From: Penaeus vannamei
Taxonomy: Eukaryota; Arthropoda; Malacostraca; Decapoda; Penaeidae
Length of the DNA: 12,500 nucleotides
Assembly: GCF_042767895.1 (NCBI RefSeq)
Contig: NC_091551.1
Span: 53,231,810 to 53,244,309 of the forward strand
Direction: 5' to 3'
In this document: piece by piece, positions 1 through 8,141 of the stretch
Numbering within the stretch: the first letter of the stretch is position 1
How the letters are laid out: the number at the start of each line of letters is the position of its first letter
The notes under the pieces: generated by a model
Told to the model about the DNA's origin: nothing
Seen by the model: only the letters and a program-made list of their open reading frames with translations
The model's database searches: none
Made by a program: the position numbers and the translations under genes

Positions 1-1040
1 GTGTGTGCAAATACTTAAACACATAGGCATTATATGCACGTGACACTCTTAAATCCCTATATTCATTAAGAAATCAAATTATTCGCCATGTATCATGTAG
101 TAATTCATTACATTTCTTAGGCTCACTTATTTCTTCACCGAGGCCTCACTAAGATTTTTTTTCTTTAATCATGACAACTTCACAATCATTTTCTTTTTCA
201 CTTGCAGTAACACCTAAGCCTAAGATTTTTTCTTAAATCATTAAAACCATATATTTTCAAATTCTTGCCTTTCACTGCGATGTCATCCTTTTTCCTTTAT
301 TTTTTCTTCCGAAATACATAACCGTAGCGTACAAGTCTGCCGATTTTTAGAACTAAGTGTTGAATATAATTTGAGAATTCTCACTGAGCTGTGAAATAAA
401 CACAGGATATATAAGCACAGTTGAACAGTGGGATTCACAAAGTTAGTTTCACTGGTCCCTACATACTATATGTGTAGCCCGGCCTTTACTGAGCAGCCGC
501 AATGTTATCAGTAATATAAGATATAAATCTACATTTACTCGAGTGCTCGAACGATAATTGATATCTATAAGGGTTAGTGTATCTTTTCGGGCAGTATTAT
601 CTTATCAGTTAGTGAAAAAAATAAAGCATGACTAATATTGCCGTGAAATAGATTGCATATACTGTACCTTTTCTATACGATTATCCTAATAAAAAAAACT
701 GTTATATAGCCATTAACCGCAATAAAAGTGTATCAATTTACTTCTATGATCACCCTATGCCCGCTTTCAGATGATGGTGTCATATAAGACATATAAATAG
801 ATGTATAGGTAGATAAACATGTAATGTTATATAAGACCTTTGAAGACGATCTGATGAAAATTATTAAGAAAGGAGAACGGTCACAGAGAGGATATAATTA
901 TCAATATAATTATTTTTTCTACTCTATCATTTTTTTTCTTTCATTACTATTATCATTAATCATTATCAGTAATACTTTTACTGTGATCATTTTATTTCTA
1001 TCATTATCATTTCACTACCGTATAGCAAAACTGGCATTAT
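1..1040. other. AT-rich non-coding DNA, no gene seen
   Basis: I read both strands and found no convincing coding region, RNA gene or structured repeat. The only open frame of note (824-1051, plus strand) is made of low-complexity Phe/Ile/Leu/Ser codons from the ATCATT-type simple sequence near 900-1020 and has no domain. I treat it as chance. The composition changes abruptly near 1045, where GC-rich retroelement sequence begins. Confidence 0.75.
905..1020. repeat. degenerate ATCATT-type simple sequence
   Basis: Imperfect runs of ATT, ATC and CATTAT occur here, with poly-T patches. They stop about 25 bases before the left edge of the LINE-like element. A related simple sequence in the opposite orientation (AATGATA) starts just after the right edge of that element, near 4853, so the two may be connected (see findings). 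Confidence 0.6.
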
Positions 1041-1180
1041 CAGGGCCTTGAAGACCCACCCGAACTTCCCACCTTAGGTTCAAAATCTCGGGCAGTCACT
1101 CCAGGTGGACGCCACCTCTGCCACCCCCGCCGACGCTGCCCGACATAAAAGGGAGCGGCAAGCTGCAGGACCCGACATAA

Positions 1181-1501
1181 ATCACCTGTCGTGGTGGCCC
1201 CAGCCCCAGGCGCCGGGACACCCTCGCCAAGGCTCTTTATGACGCCAATATCAGAGTACTTCGGTACTACAACATCCATGATGGATATCTGTCTATTGTT
1301 GAAGACAACGACCACGCCGAACGACTCTTTTCCGCGGAGATAGTCGCTTCCCTTGGGAAGCTAGGGTTCACTCCTGTCCTCCCTCTGGACATGAAAGCCA
1401 AACTAACTCAGACAGGTCGTAAATGAGAACGAATCCACCATCGCTGACGAGATCATGGCAGCTGCTCCAGGATCTCATGTTGAGCATGTCTTTGTGCTTA
1501 A
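1181..1501 (+). pseudogene. gag-like ORF1, N-terminal fragment (broken)
   Basis: A coding-like frame follows the TAA at 1178-1180. It passes through codons for DANIRVLRYYNIHDGYL and HAERLFSAEIVASLGKLGF, the style of the N-terminal RNA-binding part of LINE gag proteins. The frame ends at a TGA at 1424-1426. A continuation starting with VNENESTIADEIM is readable in the next frame from about 1416, so a single-base indel lies roughly between 1405 and 1425. The second frame runs to 1501, where the DNA element interrupts it. Upstream of 1181 similar GC-rich sequence (1045-1180) has stops in each frame I tried and no clear start codon. ORF1 proteins of this type bind the element RNA and form ribonucleoprotein particles; this copy cannot make one. 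Confidence 0.65.
1499..1501. repeat. left target-site duplication (TAA)
   Basis: TAA directly precedes GGCCCGT, the left end of the insertion, and matches TAA at 2752-2754 after the right end. Three-base TWA duplications are characteristic of PIF/Harbinger transposons. Removing 1502-2754 leaves the gag codons CTT-AAG-ACA in frame, which independently supports this boundary. Confidence 0.75.
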
Positions 1502-1650
1502 GGCCCGTACTTTTAAAACCTTCGCCAGTGCTGGCGTTCACCTGGCGAAGCCTCGCCAGGCGAACCTTTGAGTGAGGGAGGCCTTACTTTTAAACCCAAC
1601 GTTCGCCAGGCGCTAACATCTTGCATTCCCGCCAAATCTAGCGCAAATTT
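1502..1650 (+). repeat. long inverted-repeat arm L1
   Basis: Read forwards, this arm matches the reverse complement of 1930-2101. Shared blocks in order are GTACTTTTAAAACC, a CGCCAG/CTGGCG hairpin, a 30-base near-palindrome (1536-1565), GAGTGAGGGAGGCCTTACTTTTAAA, GCGCTAACATCTTG and AATCTAGCGC. The other arm carries about 30-40 extra bases, an indel inside the CGCCAGG-rich part. Confidence 0.8.
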
Positions 1651-1735
1651 GTTTACATCTGCAGTGCACATAACATAACCTAAACTTAATTATTAACCTC
1701 GAGAGAAGACTAAAATGTTGTTTCCGCAATAGTCT

Positions 1736-1874
1736 CACTTTATACTATAACAAAGGAGTTAAAATTTAACTTTATGCTATAACAAAGAAGTTGAAAATAT
1801 CTTTATACTATAACAAAATTAACTTTATACTTTATGCTATACTACACTTTATACTATAACAAGGTTAACTTTAT
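1736..1874. repeat. degenerate tandem repeat, ACTTTATACTATAACAA-type
   Basis: At least four imperfect copies of ACTTTATACTATAACAA, some with G in the ATGCTATAAC variant, are spaced roughly 20-45 bases apart. The same type of sequence resumes at 2100-2165 after the inner arm pair. A unit therefore appears to have inserted into, or been duplicated within, a pre-existing tandem array. Confidence 0.7.
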
Positions 1875-1905
1875 GGCCCGTACTTTTAAAACCTTTTGCT
1901 TTTTC
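1875..1905 (+). repeat. internal copy of the transposon left terminus
   Basis: GGCCCGTACTTTTAAAACC recurs here exactly as at 1502, preceded by ACTTTAT. ACTTTAT also follows the inner right arm at 2099-2105, so 1875-2101 could be a smaller unit of the same family that inserted within the larger one and lost its last few bases. Confidence 0.75.
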
Positions 1906-1929
1906 TCGCGTTTTTTTTTCATTCGCCGA

Positions 1930-2101
1930 AGCGCTAGATTTATCAGGAATCCAAGATGTTAGCGCCTGGCGATCCCTTTCGTTCGCCAGGCCTGGCGAAC
2001 ACCTGCCTTGGTTTTAAAAGTAAGGCCTCCCTCACTCAGATGTTCGCCTGGCGAAGCTTCGCCAGGCGAACGCCAGCATTGGCGAAAGGTTTTAAAAGTA
2101 C
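1930..2101 (-). repeat. inner inverted-repeat arm R1
   Basis: This is the inverse partner of 1502-1650. It ends in CGAAAGGTTTTAAAAGTAC but lacks the expected GGGCC terminus and goes straight into ACTTTATACTA-type repeats. It contains two ACTTTTAAAA modules on the minus strand (near 2021 and 2088) and the perfect palindrome at 2042-2071. Confidence 0.8.
2042..2071. repeat. perfect 30-bp palindrome in the R1 arm
   Basis: The sequence is self-complementary over all 30 bases, centred on GCGAAG^CTTCGC within GTTCGCCTG...CAGGCGAAC. Its partner in L1 (1536-1565) is the same length with a few mismatches. It can extrude as a cruciform, or may be paired recognition sites for a DNA-binding protein. The function is inference. 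Confidence 0.85.
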
Positions 2102-2390
2102 TTTATACTATACTATATCAACCTTATACTTTTATACAAAAAATAACTTTATACTTTAACAAGAGTTTAAAAATTACTATTTTACTATTCCTAACTGATG
2201 TAAGATATTGAACTGTAGGCCTACAAGGGTATCATTAAAGACGGCTCATTATAGGGCGGTGGAGCACTACAGATATGTTTCTATAGCCAAAAGTAAACAT
2301 GCCGCCATAAAAAACACTTCTGGTAATAGTTGTGAAAAGAACATTATCCTTACAACCAAAATAACAACCTAAATCTAAATAAGTCATCTC

Positions 2391-2417
2391 GGGGGAAAGG
2401 GGGTAGGGGTAGGGGGG
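2391..2417 (+). other. predicted G-quadruplex motif
   Basis: Four G runs of 5, 5, 4 and 6 bases are separated by AAA, TA and TA. This fits the usual G-quadruplex pattern (four runs of at least three G with short loops). It lies in the unique-looking interior of the transposon (2165-2612), which otherwise holds AT-rich sequence without repeats that I can see. Confidence 0.6.
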
Positions 2418-2612
2418 TAGGAATACAGCTGATGTCTTGAGCTCTCGACTGGAACATCGAAGGCCTTGAAAAAAATACGTATATACGTTATTTCATAACA
2501 AATTATGATTTTAAGATATTTTATAATTTCAATGTGATTCCTACATCCTATCATACACAAACATGTTACTAATTTATAATTTGAAAGCAAGAAAATGGTA
2601 TTCAAACAGCTC

Positions 2613-2751
2613 TCTTCGCCAGGCTGTTCCAATATGATCTTTCGCCAGCCCTGGCGAACGTTCGCCAGGCATGATTTTAAAAGTACGAAATTCCGGATCG
2701 CCCGGCGAAACCTTTCGCCAGCCCTGGCGAAAGGTTTTAAAAGTACGTGCC
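2613..2751 (-). repeat. outer right arm R2 of the transposon
   Basis: This is the right end of the element. It has ACTTTTAAAA modules on the minus strand at about 2672-2684 and 2734-2747, each beside CGCCAGG/CCTGGCG motifs, and a perfect short hairpin TTTCGCCAG-CC-CTGGCGAAA at 2713-2732. It shares the terminal ~35 bases with L1 and R1 but diverges further in. Confidence 0.75.
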
Positions 2752-2754
2752 TAA
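2752..2754. repeat. right target-site duplication (TAA)
   Basis: TAA directly follows the right terminus ...GTACGTGCC and matches TAA at 1499-1501. The gag frame resumes at 2755-2756 with codons for TNYLMKVRISDHL. Confidence 0.75.
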
Positions 2755-3192
2755 GACAAACTACTTGATGAAAGTACGAATCTCTGACCACCTGTCTGCA
2801 AAGAACATTTAGGAGAAAGGCATCTACCTCTTTAACCTTTTCATTGCCCCCTGGCAAATAGAATCTGAACGCTTCACCCCAGTAAGGCAGTGCATGAACT
2901 GTTATGGCTACGGCCATCTGAAGGGCCAATGTAAAGAAGTGAAAAAAGACAGATGCTCTGAATGTGGCTCTGGAACACATAATTACAGAAACTGCACAAG
3001 TAACTTTAAAAAGTGCATTAACTGTGGCGGTGACCACCGCACTTTTGCCAACAGCTGCCCTGTTCGCAAGGAGGCCATTAAGACCTCACACGAGAAGGAG
3101 AAGGAGAAAGAAGCCAGGCCACTCAGGGCAGTTGCTCAAAAGGCGGCATTAGAAACTGGAAGCCACCACGAATGCCTGGAAACCCCTAATTA
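2755..3192 (+). pseudogene. gag-like ORF1, middle fragment with three CCHC zinc knuckles
   Basis: Reading from 2756, the frame is interrupted by one TAG at 2810-2812 and then stays open to the TAA at 3191-3193. Three nucleic-acid-binding knuckles follow each other. The first is CMNCYGYGHLKGQC (CX2CX4HX4C), the second CSECGSGTHNYRNC (CX2CX4HX4C), and the third CINCGGDHRTFANSC (CX2CX3HX6C). This triple arrangement, with a divergent third knuckle, is typical of gag proteins of LINEs of the jockey/I/CR1 group. A Lys/Glu-rich linker follows. The ATG at 2894 lies inside the first knuckle, so it is not a natural start. The minus-strand frame over 2384-3037 is a shadow. A single-base indel between about 3150 and 3190 shifts the coding frame to that of the next fragment. 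Confidence 0.85.
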
Positions 3193-4010
3193 ACCAGGTC
3201 CGCCAGGACATCAAGTCCACAGTCACTGCCACAGCCACAAAAACAGAGCCCAGTATTTGCCTTGCTCTCCCAAATGACCTCTCTAAGGACATCCTGGTGG
3301 TGCTCCTTCACGCCCACCTGCAGAACATCATAGCCCCCGAGAAGGGCTTCAGGCACCATGCCAGAGAGGCCCTTAGAGAGAACAACTTACCAGAGTTAGA
3401 TCTCGGGGAGGGTGACTCATGGGGCATCCTTAAAGTTGTTCAGCCCCCCAGACAGCCGCCAACAGTATCCCCCGAATCCTCCCACAACCAGGCCCTGGAG
3501 AGCCAGCTGGCCATGATACCCCCAGATCTCCCCACCACCCCTGTGACAGCCCCTAAGCCTGACACCTCTGTGAGGCCGAAGGTGCAGAAACCTGTCCAGC
3601 CACCTCAGGATCCTCCCAGGGAGGACCCTCCCACCTCCCCTGATCCACCACCCCCTTCTCCCACCTGCACAAAAACCCAGAGGTGTCACAAGGGTGATGA
3701 CGGCTGGGATCGTCTGATGGACGGCACGGTAGTGGACCCTAACTTCTATGGGATTCGGCTATTTGCCGAAAACCCTCAAAAATATGTATACTCAGGAAAA
3801 GAGGAAATCGGCCATGAAATTCGTAAAAACCGAATCAAGTGGCTAATGACCAAAGCAGAGCATTATAATAAGGTCATAGCCCAAAACCTCCACACCCACC
3901 TCATGGAGGGACGCATAAACATTAACAACACCATGATTGAACAGTACAAGAACATACGCAAAATACCCAACGGACACCTCATAGAAGACACAACACAAAA
4001 ACATACGTAA
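3153..4010 (+). pseudogene. gag-like ORF1, C-terminal fragment (proline-rich)
   Basis: This frame opens after the TAG at 3150-3152 and is coding-like from about 3171 (NAWKPLINQVRQDIKST). It continues through SICLALPNDLSKDILVVLLHAHLQNI to the TAA at 4008-4010. It contains a long Pro/Thr/Ser-rich linker (roughly 3435-3690), then a charged tail beginning DGWDRLMDGTVVDPNFYG. A GTG at 3297 would give 237 residues, but the frame really continues from the zinc-knuckle fragment through a frameshift, so I do not call a new start. Such C-terminal regions of LINE gag proteins are poorly conserved, and no enzymatic domain is visible. Its stop lies 7 bases before the ORF2 ATG, as expected for the usual ORF1-ORF2 layout. 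Confidence 0.75.
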
Positions 4011-4017
4011 CACCAAC

Positions 4018-4842
4018 ATGACTCATAATACACTACTCTCACGTCTCACCATCATTCAACACAATGTCTTACACTGGCCAACACGCAAAAACGAACTCTG
4101 CAACACATACAGAAAACACGATCCACACATCATACTCATAAACAGCCATGGGCTCAATAACGATAATCCACTAAAAATCTACACATACACAACCTATTCT
4201 TCCAACAAATCACAAGAACGAAACGATGGCGTAGCTATAGCGATCAAAAATAGCATCCAACATAAAATCAATAACTTCCATTCTGATCTCTTGGCAGTCG
4301 AAATAAACACACAAGGACCCATCATACTTGCAACACTCTACTTACCTCCACGAAGACCCTGCATACCTGAACCTGACATTCTGCAGCTCCTGAGGCATAA
4401 CAAACCAATATACATCATGGGAGCCTTTAACGCACATCACCCACTGCTTGGCTACAATGACACTAACAACGTAGACAGAGAATTCGCCTCATACATGCAA
4501 CAAGGCAGACTAACACACCTCGGCCCCCACACACCAACCTACATTGCCTACAACTCAGCAACAACACCCGACCTAGTCTTTGCAAACCACAGAGCTCACT
4601 TACACCACCACATAACAACCGACGATGTTACATCCAGCGACCACCTTCCGGTCATCCTAACACTCTCCACAAACCCTATCATGATCCCAACACAACCCCG
4701 AAAATCTTTAAAACATGCAAACTGGGAGGGTTTCAGACAAGCACTTGAAAAAACACACGTAACTGATCTCGAAGGGCAACCCACACAAACAATAAACACC
4801 CACCTTGAACAGTGGTACGATAATAAAAATATGAAAAAATAA
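4018..4842 (+). pseudogene. LINE ORF2 fragment: apurinic-type endonuclease domain only
   Basis: The frame is uninterrupted for 274 codons from the ATG after ORF1. Endonuclease/exonuclease/phosphatase-fold motifs appear in order: IIQHNVLHW (residues 12-20), DPHIILINSHGL (35-46), NDGVAIAIKN (69-78), ILATLYLPPRRP (103-114), IMGAFNAHHPLLGY (133-146), TTPDLVFANH (182-191) and TSSDHLPVIL (205-214). The C-terminal SDH triad is intact. In the sixth-residue context of GAFNAHH the expected catalytic Asp (GD/AD-x-N in the family) is Ala136, coded GCC at 4423. In the second motif a Ser-His-Gly stands where many relatives have Glu-Thr; this may be native to the clade. This enzyme nicks genomic DNA to start target-primed reverse transcription. 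The reverse transcriptase that should follow is absent, and the last ~8 residues (YDNKNMKK) come from AT-rich simple sequence. The protein would be non-functional for retrotransposition. Confidence 0.85.
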
Positions 4843-5030
4843 TAGCAGTCATTACAATGAAAATGATAACATTAATGATAAGATTAACAACAATAATAAT
4901 AATAATAACGATATTAATACTAATGATAATGGCAATAACATCAAGGATAGTAATGGTAATAATAATATCATTATCATTATCAACGATACCACTATCACTA
5001 GTTTCTTTAAAATTATCATTGTCATACTAA
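4843..5030. repeat. AATGAT / AAT simple sequence at the LINE 3' break
   Basis: Imperfect AATGATA, AATAAT and TAATGG runs occupy 4850-4965. The sequence then flips into ATCATTATC-type runs (about 4970-5025), giving a loose inverted symmetry. No gene is seen. Confidence 0.65.
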
Positions 5031-5836
5031 TACAAGGTGTTAAGGCTCCTTTTGCCTTCCAACTCCCTTCACCGTTTTACTCTATGCACAGTTGCGGACA
5101 TTTCCGACTGGTGCACCTAGAGTCTGGAGGTGGCAATTCTTATCTGGCTATACATGTGTAGTGTGTAGTATTCCGTGAGGGAGAGACGTAGGTGTGTAAA
5201 GATGACTGTGATTGGTTTATATAATTTTACGATTATCTATAACAGGAGGGAAATCTGTCTGAGTATATTATATACGATTGTCATAACCATTTGAATTGCA
5301 AAATATAAGAACAAAGACTTACTTTTATCTGCAGCAGATGTCTCTGAAGAAACAATATTTCATATATTTGACAACTGGTTTTGCAATGTTTGCCACCTAC
5401 CGTGTAATGAATAAAACATTAATTTTTAATTTCGTTATTTCAGTGTGTTATCTAATTTCACTGGAATTTAATTGCTGATTTTACTGTTCATTTCGAGGCG
5501 TCCTCTGCTATTCAGAACTCAGGTCGGCACTGCAAAGTTTCCACTAATTCATTTGTTGTATTTCTTATAACTGAAAAAAATATTCGAACCGTCCAAATAG
5601 TCATTTCAAGCGAAATGTAGATATATATGTTTGAATTTGTTTGGCATAATATTTATTATACATTCTTAAGAGAAATATATCAATACAGAAATACAAGTTT
5701 TGAGGAGTTTGAGAAGCTACATGCTCTTCCTTTCTTAAATCGTAAACCAGTCTGTTAAGCTATAGTTGCCTGTTAGGAACCTTCAATGACACATCTTGTT
5801 GTTAGGACGTTCCTTCTCTATATGCATTTTGAACTA
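5031..5836. other. AT-rich DNA without a recognisable gene
   Basis: I found no coding region with a domain. The 60-codon frame at 5296-5478 is hydrophobic and AT-driven, and looks like chance. Bases 5040-5200 are slightly more complex but match nothing I recognise. Confidence 0.7.
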
Positions 5837-6296
<460 letters not shown>

Positions 6297-6360
6297 AGAA
6301 AGAGGTGTGAGAGAGAAATGTAAAAGAAGTGAGAAGTGAGAAGTAAGGAATAAGGAGTGA

Positions 6361-6406
6361 AGAGAGAGAGAGAGAGAGTGTGTGTGTGTGTGTGTTTGTG
6401 TGTGTA
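6361..6406. repeat. (GA)n(GT)n compound microsatellite
   Basis: A short GA run (6361-6378) changes directly into GT (6379-6394), and after GTTT continues briefly as GT. It is separated from the large purine tract by about 65 bases of degenerate purine-rich sequence (6297-6360). Confidence 0.9.
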
Positions 6407-7579
6407 ATGGATACGCGAGCATGACATTTTGTTTGTGTTTCTGACCTAATATTCTTTGCAAATCTTGATATTAGAGGGATCGCTCCATGTGACTCGAGTG
6501 TGCATAAACAACTCATCAAGCTATTGAGTCAATTGCCATTCATAAATTCCACAAGGAAGCCGCAGTAAGACAATAAATCAGGCTTAAAACTGTAAGATTT
6601 ACATTCAAAAATAATATAACATGTCATTCGTATTTCAATTTCTTAAAATTATGTGTTTTACATTTGTAACGTAAACGAAAACTCCTACATACATATATCT
6701 TTACAAGCGCATTTTTATTTTAAAATATTTTGAGATTATATATTGTTTGATGTTTGTCTGTTTTTTTTTTTTTATACCATTTCCGTTCTTTTAAAAAACA
6801 CCACATATTCCAAGCAATAATATTGGTATTCGGCAAAACTTTGTAATGTTTCCAAACTTTTTAACATAATTCTAATGGCTGATATTAGTAGCCAGTGAAT
6901 ATATTTGCGAAATACCAGGCGCCAATTACAGACTTCCATACAAACAAGAGCATTCCATTCACAAAATACTGGATACTACGCATGTATTACCAGAAACAAA
7001 TCAGTCCACGCACGGGTGTACCAGTTGCATATGCCCGCGCCTTTACATGTTTGTTTATTTCCCATCGTAGATTTTTTTTTCTTCGCATATTTGCCTTTGA
7101 CCACTCAGGCTGTTACATCACGGTTAATACTTATGAAAGAACGGACCTACCGACTAGGGCAAGCTTGGTGTAGGCCTACCAGGATATTTAGATAAACGAA
7201 TCCGTCCTTAAAACTCGGAGGTACCAGTAGATTTAGCTCCTTGGTGAACTGAAATTTTCGCTTTCTCGGTGCGCCAGTGTCGAAACGGCTGAGGTTAGGT
7301 ACGCTTGTCAAGGAAAAGCATCCTCCATTTTCTGTATATACGAATATGGCACGTTCTGGTGTGTTTGTTGATTTTAAGAGCATGTACAAGGCTGTCATAT
7401 CGATTTCGTTATGAGTATATCCAAAAGCAACATTTCAAATTTATGCAGTTTTTAAAGAAAACATTGCTGCACTTGTGTAAACAAGTTGCACTGCAACAGC
7501 CACTGCTTATAGCAAACTGTAACATATAATGGTGTTATACCATATGAAGCGCGGAAAAATATTAAACGAGCGCACAGAT
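6407..7579. other. AT-rich DNA without a recognisable gene
   Basis: There are poly-T runs (near 6762-6775 and 7070) and several short overlapping frames on both strands between 6895 and 7529. None has a domain, and they overlap one another. I see no repeat structure and no RNA gene. Confidence 0.65.
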
Positions 7580-7720
7580 ATGCATATGTATATATTTATG
7601 TATATGCATATTTATATACATATGTATACATATATATATATGTGTATGTGTATATATATGTATATATATGTGTATATATGTGTATATGTGTATATATATG
7701 TATATATACATATGTATATA
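7580..7720. repeat. TATATG/TGTATA-type simple sequence
   Basis: Alternating purine-pyrimidine sequence made of TATG, TGTATA and TATATA steps, with no fixed unit. The Tyr/Ile/Met/His frames on both strands here are repeat artefacts. It directly abuts the left end of the inverted-repeat element at 7722. Confidence 0.85.
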
Positions 7721-7721
7721 A

Positions 7722-7904
7722 GGTAATTTTCTACATTACGTCCGCATAACCGATATCGACGATTTTTGTATTGTTGGATTCCTCTCACTCTATACAATGC
7801 AAATATGTAGGTTATATTGCGCGGAAACCCCCCGTTAGCGACAAACTTGCTTCCGATAGCGGGGCGACGATGTCGGAGCGGCGGACGTAATATATAAAAT
7901 TACC
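7722..7904. mobile_element. Small TIR element (MITE-like), 183 bp
   Basis: The first 24 bases (starting GGTAATTTT) and the last 24 bases (ending AAAATTACC) are inverse complements at 22 of 24 positions. Weaker similarity continues inward through CGA-ATCG-CG. A third copy of the terminus lies in direct orientation at 8629 and a fourth, diverged and inverted, ends at 8103. I could not identify a convincing target-site duplication. The interior around 7783-7820 (TCTATACAATGC...GGTTATATTGC) recurs at 8567-8605, so this looks like a deletion derivative of a larger family whose parts fill 7722-8840. The superfamily is not assigned. Confidence 0.65.
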
Positions 7905-7907
7905 CTA

Positions 7908-8103
7908 ATAATATAACCTCACAGTGAAAATAATCATGGTTATTCACATGACTTTCCATTGCAGGGGACTGCGCCCCCTGCGACCCCCCCTGGGGGGGTT
8001 TTCAGCCCCCCAACCCCCGCCGAGGAAACAAAACCTCCACCACGTATTCACGGCAGGATAGAGCGACACGAACTAGATGCGGAGCCGATAACCTACAATA
8101 ACC
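7908..8103 (-). repeat. left arm of a large inverted repeat
   Basis: The reverse complement matches 8629-8839. Shared blocks include CCTGCCG.GAATACG, GGTGGAG.TTTTGTTTCC, GGCGGGGGTTGGGGGGC, GGGGTCGCAGGGGGC.CAG, CCCCTGCAATGGAAAGT and TTATTTTCACTGTG. The arm contains two hairpins: GCAGGGG...CCCCTGC at 7961-7981, and seven C, T, seven G at 7984-7998. Both are strong cruciform or quadruplex candidates. Confidence 0.85.
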
Positions 8104-8141
8104 TAGGATTTTTAATGTACTAACTTGATTGATTAATGCCG

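Larger units (their letters stand above)
1502..2751. mobile_element. Non-autonomous inverted-repeat DNA transposon, PIF/Harbinger-like, nested in the LINE gag
   Basis: The left end reads GGCCCGTACTTTTAAAACC and the right end is its inverse complement with one mismatch (GGCACGTACTTTTAAAACC on the minus strand). The element is 1250 bp, is flanked by TAA on both sides, and encodes no transposase-like protein. The open frames on either strand, including the longest (2384-3037 minus, which crosses the right boundary), show no recognisable domain. The interior is compound. A long left arm (1502-1650) is inverted at 1930-2101, a second copy of the left terminus starts at 1875, and a more divergent right arm occupies 2613-2751. 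Degenerate ACTTTATACTATAACAA repeats lie between the arms. The superfamily call rests on the 3-bp TWA target and the GGCCCGTA-type terminus, so it is likely but unproven. A foldback element mobilised by another transposase is the alternative. Confidence 0.75.
1045..4820 (+). mobile_element. Decayed non-LTR (LINE-type) retrotransposon, 3' truncated, carrying a nested insertion
   Basis: The diagnostic order is present: a gag-like ORF1 with three CCHC zinc knuckles and a proline-rich region, followed after 7 bases by ORF2 starting with an apurinic-type endonuclease domain. This arrangement is typical of the jockey/I/CR1 group. Excluding the 1250-bp insertion at 1502-2751 and one copy of its target duplication, about 2.5 kb of the retroelement remains. 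No reverse transcriptase motif, RNase H, 3' UTR or poly(A) tail follows. Sequence similarity to coding DNA stops near 4815, where AAT/ATG simple sequence begins. LINE copies usually lose the 5' end, so loss of the 3' end implies a later deletion or rearrangement. The 5' edge is set only by the composition change and by gag-like codons, so it may be off by tens of bases. Clade assignment within the group is inference; an alignment of the endonuclease would settle it. Confidence 0.85.

Noticed and set aside
824..1051. 75-codon hydrophobic plus-strand frame
   Set aside because: It is made of ATT/TTT/TCA codons from simple sequence, has no domain, and ends at the LINE edge.
1040..1315. 91-codon minus-strand frame
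   Set aside because: It is antisense to the 5' part of the LINE gag region and is a shadow of GC-rich coding sequence.
1507..1570. Repeated CGCCAGG palindromes considered as a CRISPR-like array
   Set aside because: Spacing is irregular and the copies are arranged as inverted arms within a transposon in eukaryotic DNA.
2384..3037. 217-codon minus-strand frame, the longest non-repeat frame
   Set aside because: It crosses the transposon/LINE boundary at 2751 and is antisense to the zinc-knuckle coding region, so it cannot be an ancestral gene.
6895..7529. Cluster of overlapping short frames on both strands
   Set aside because: They conflict with one another and have no domains. Nothing distinguishes any of them from chance.
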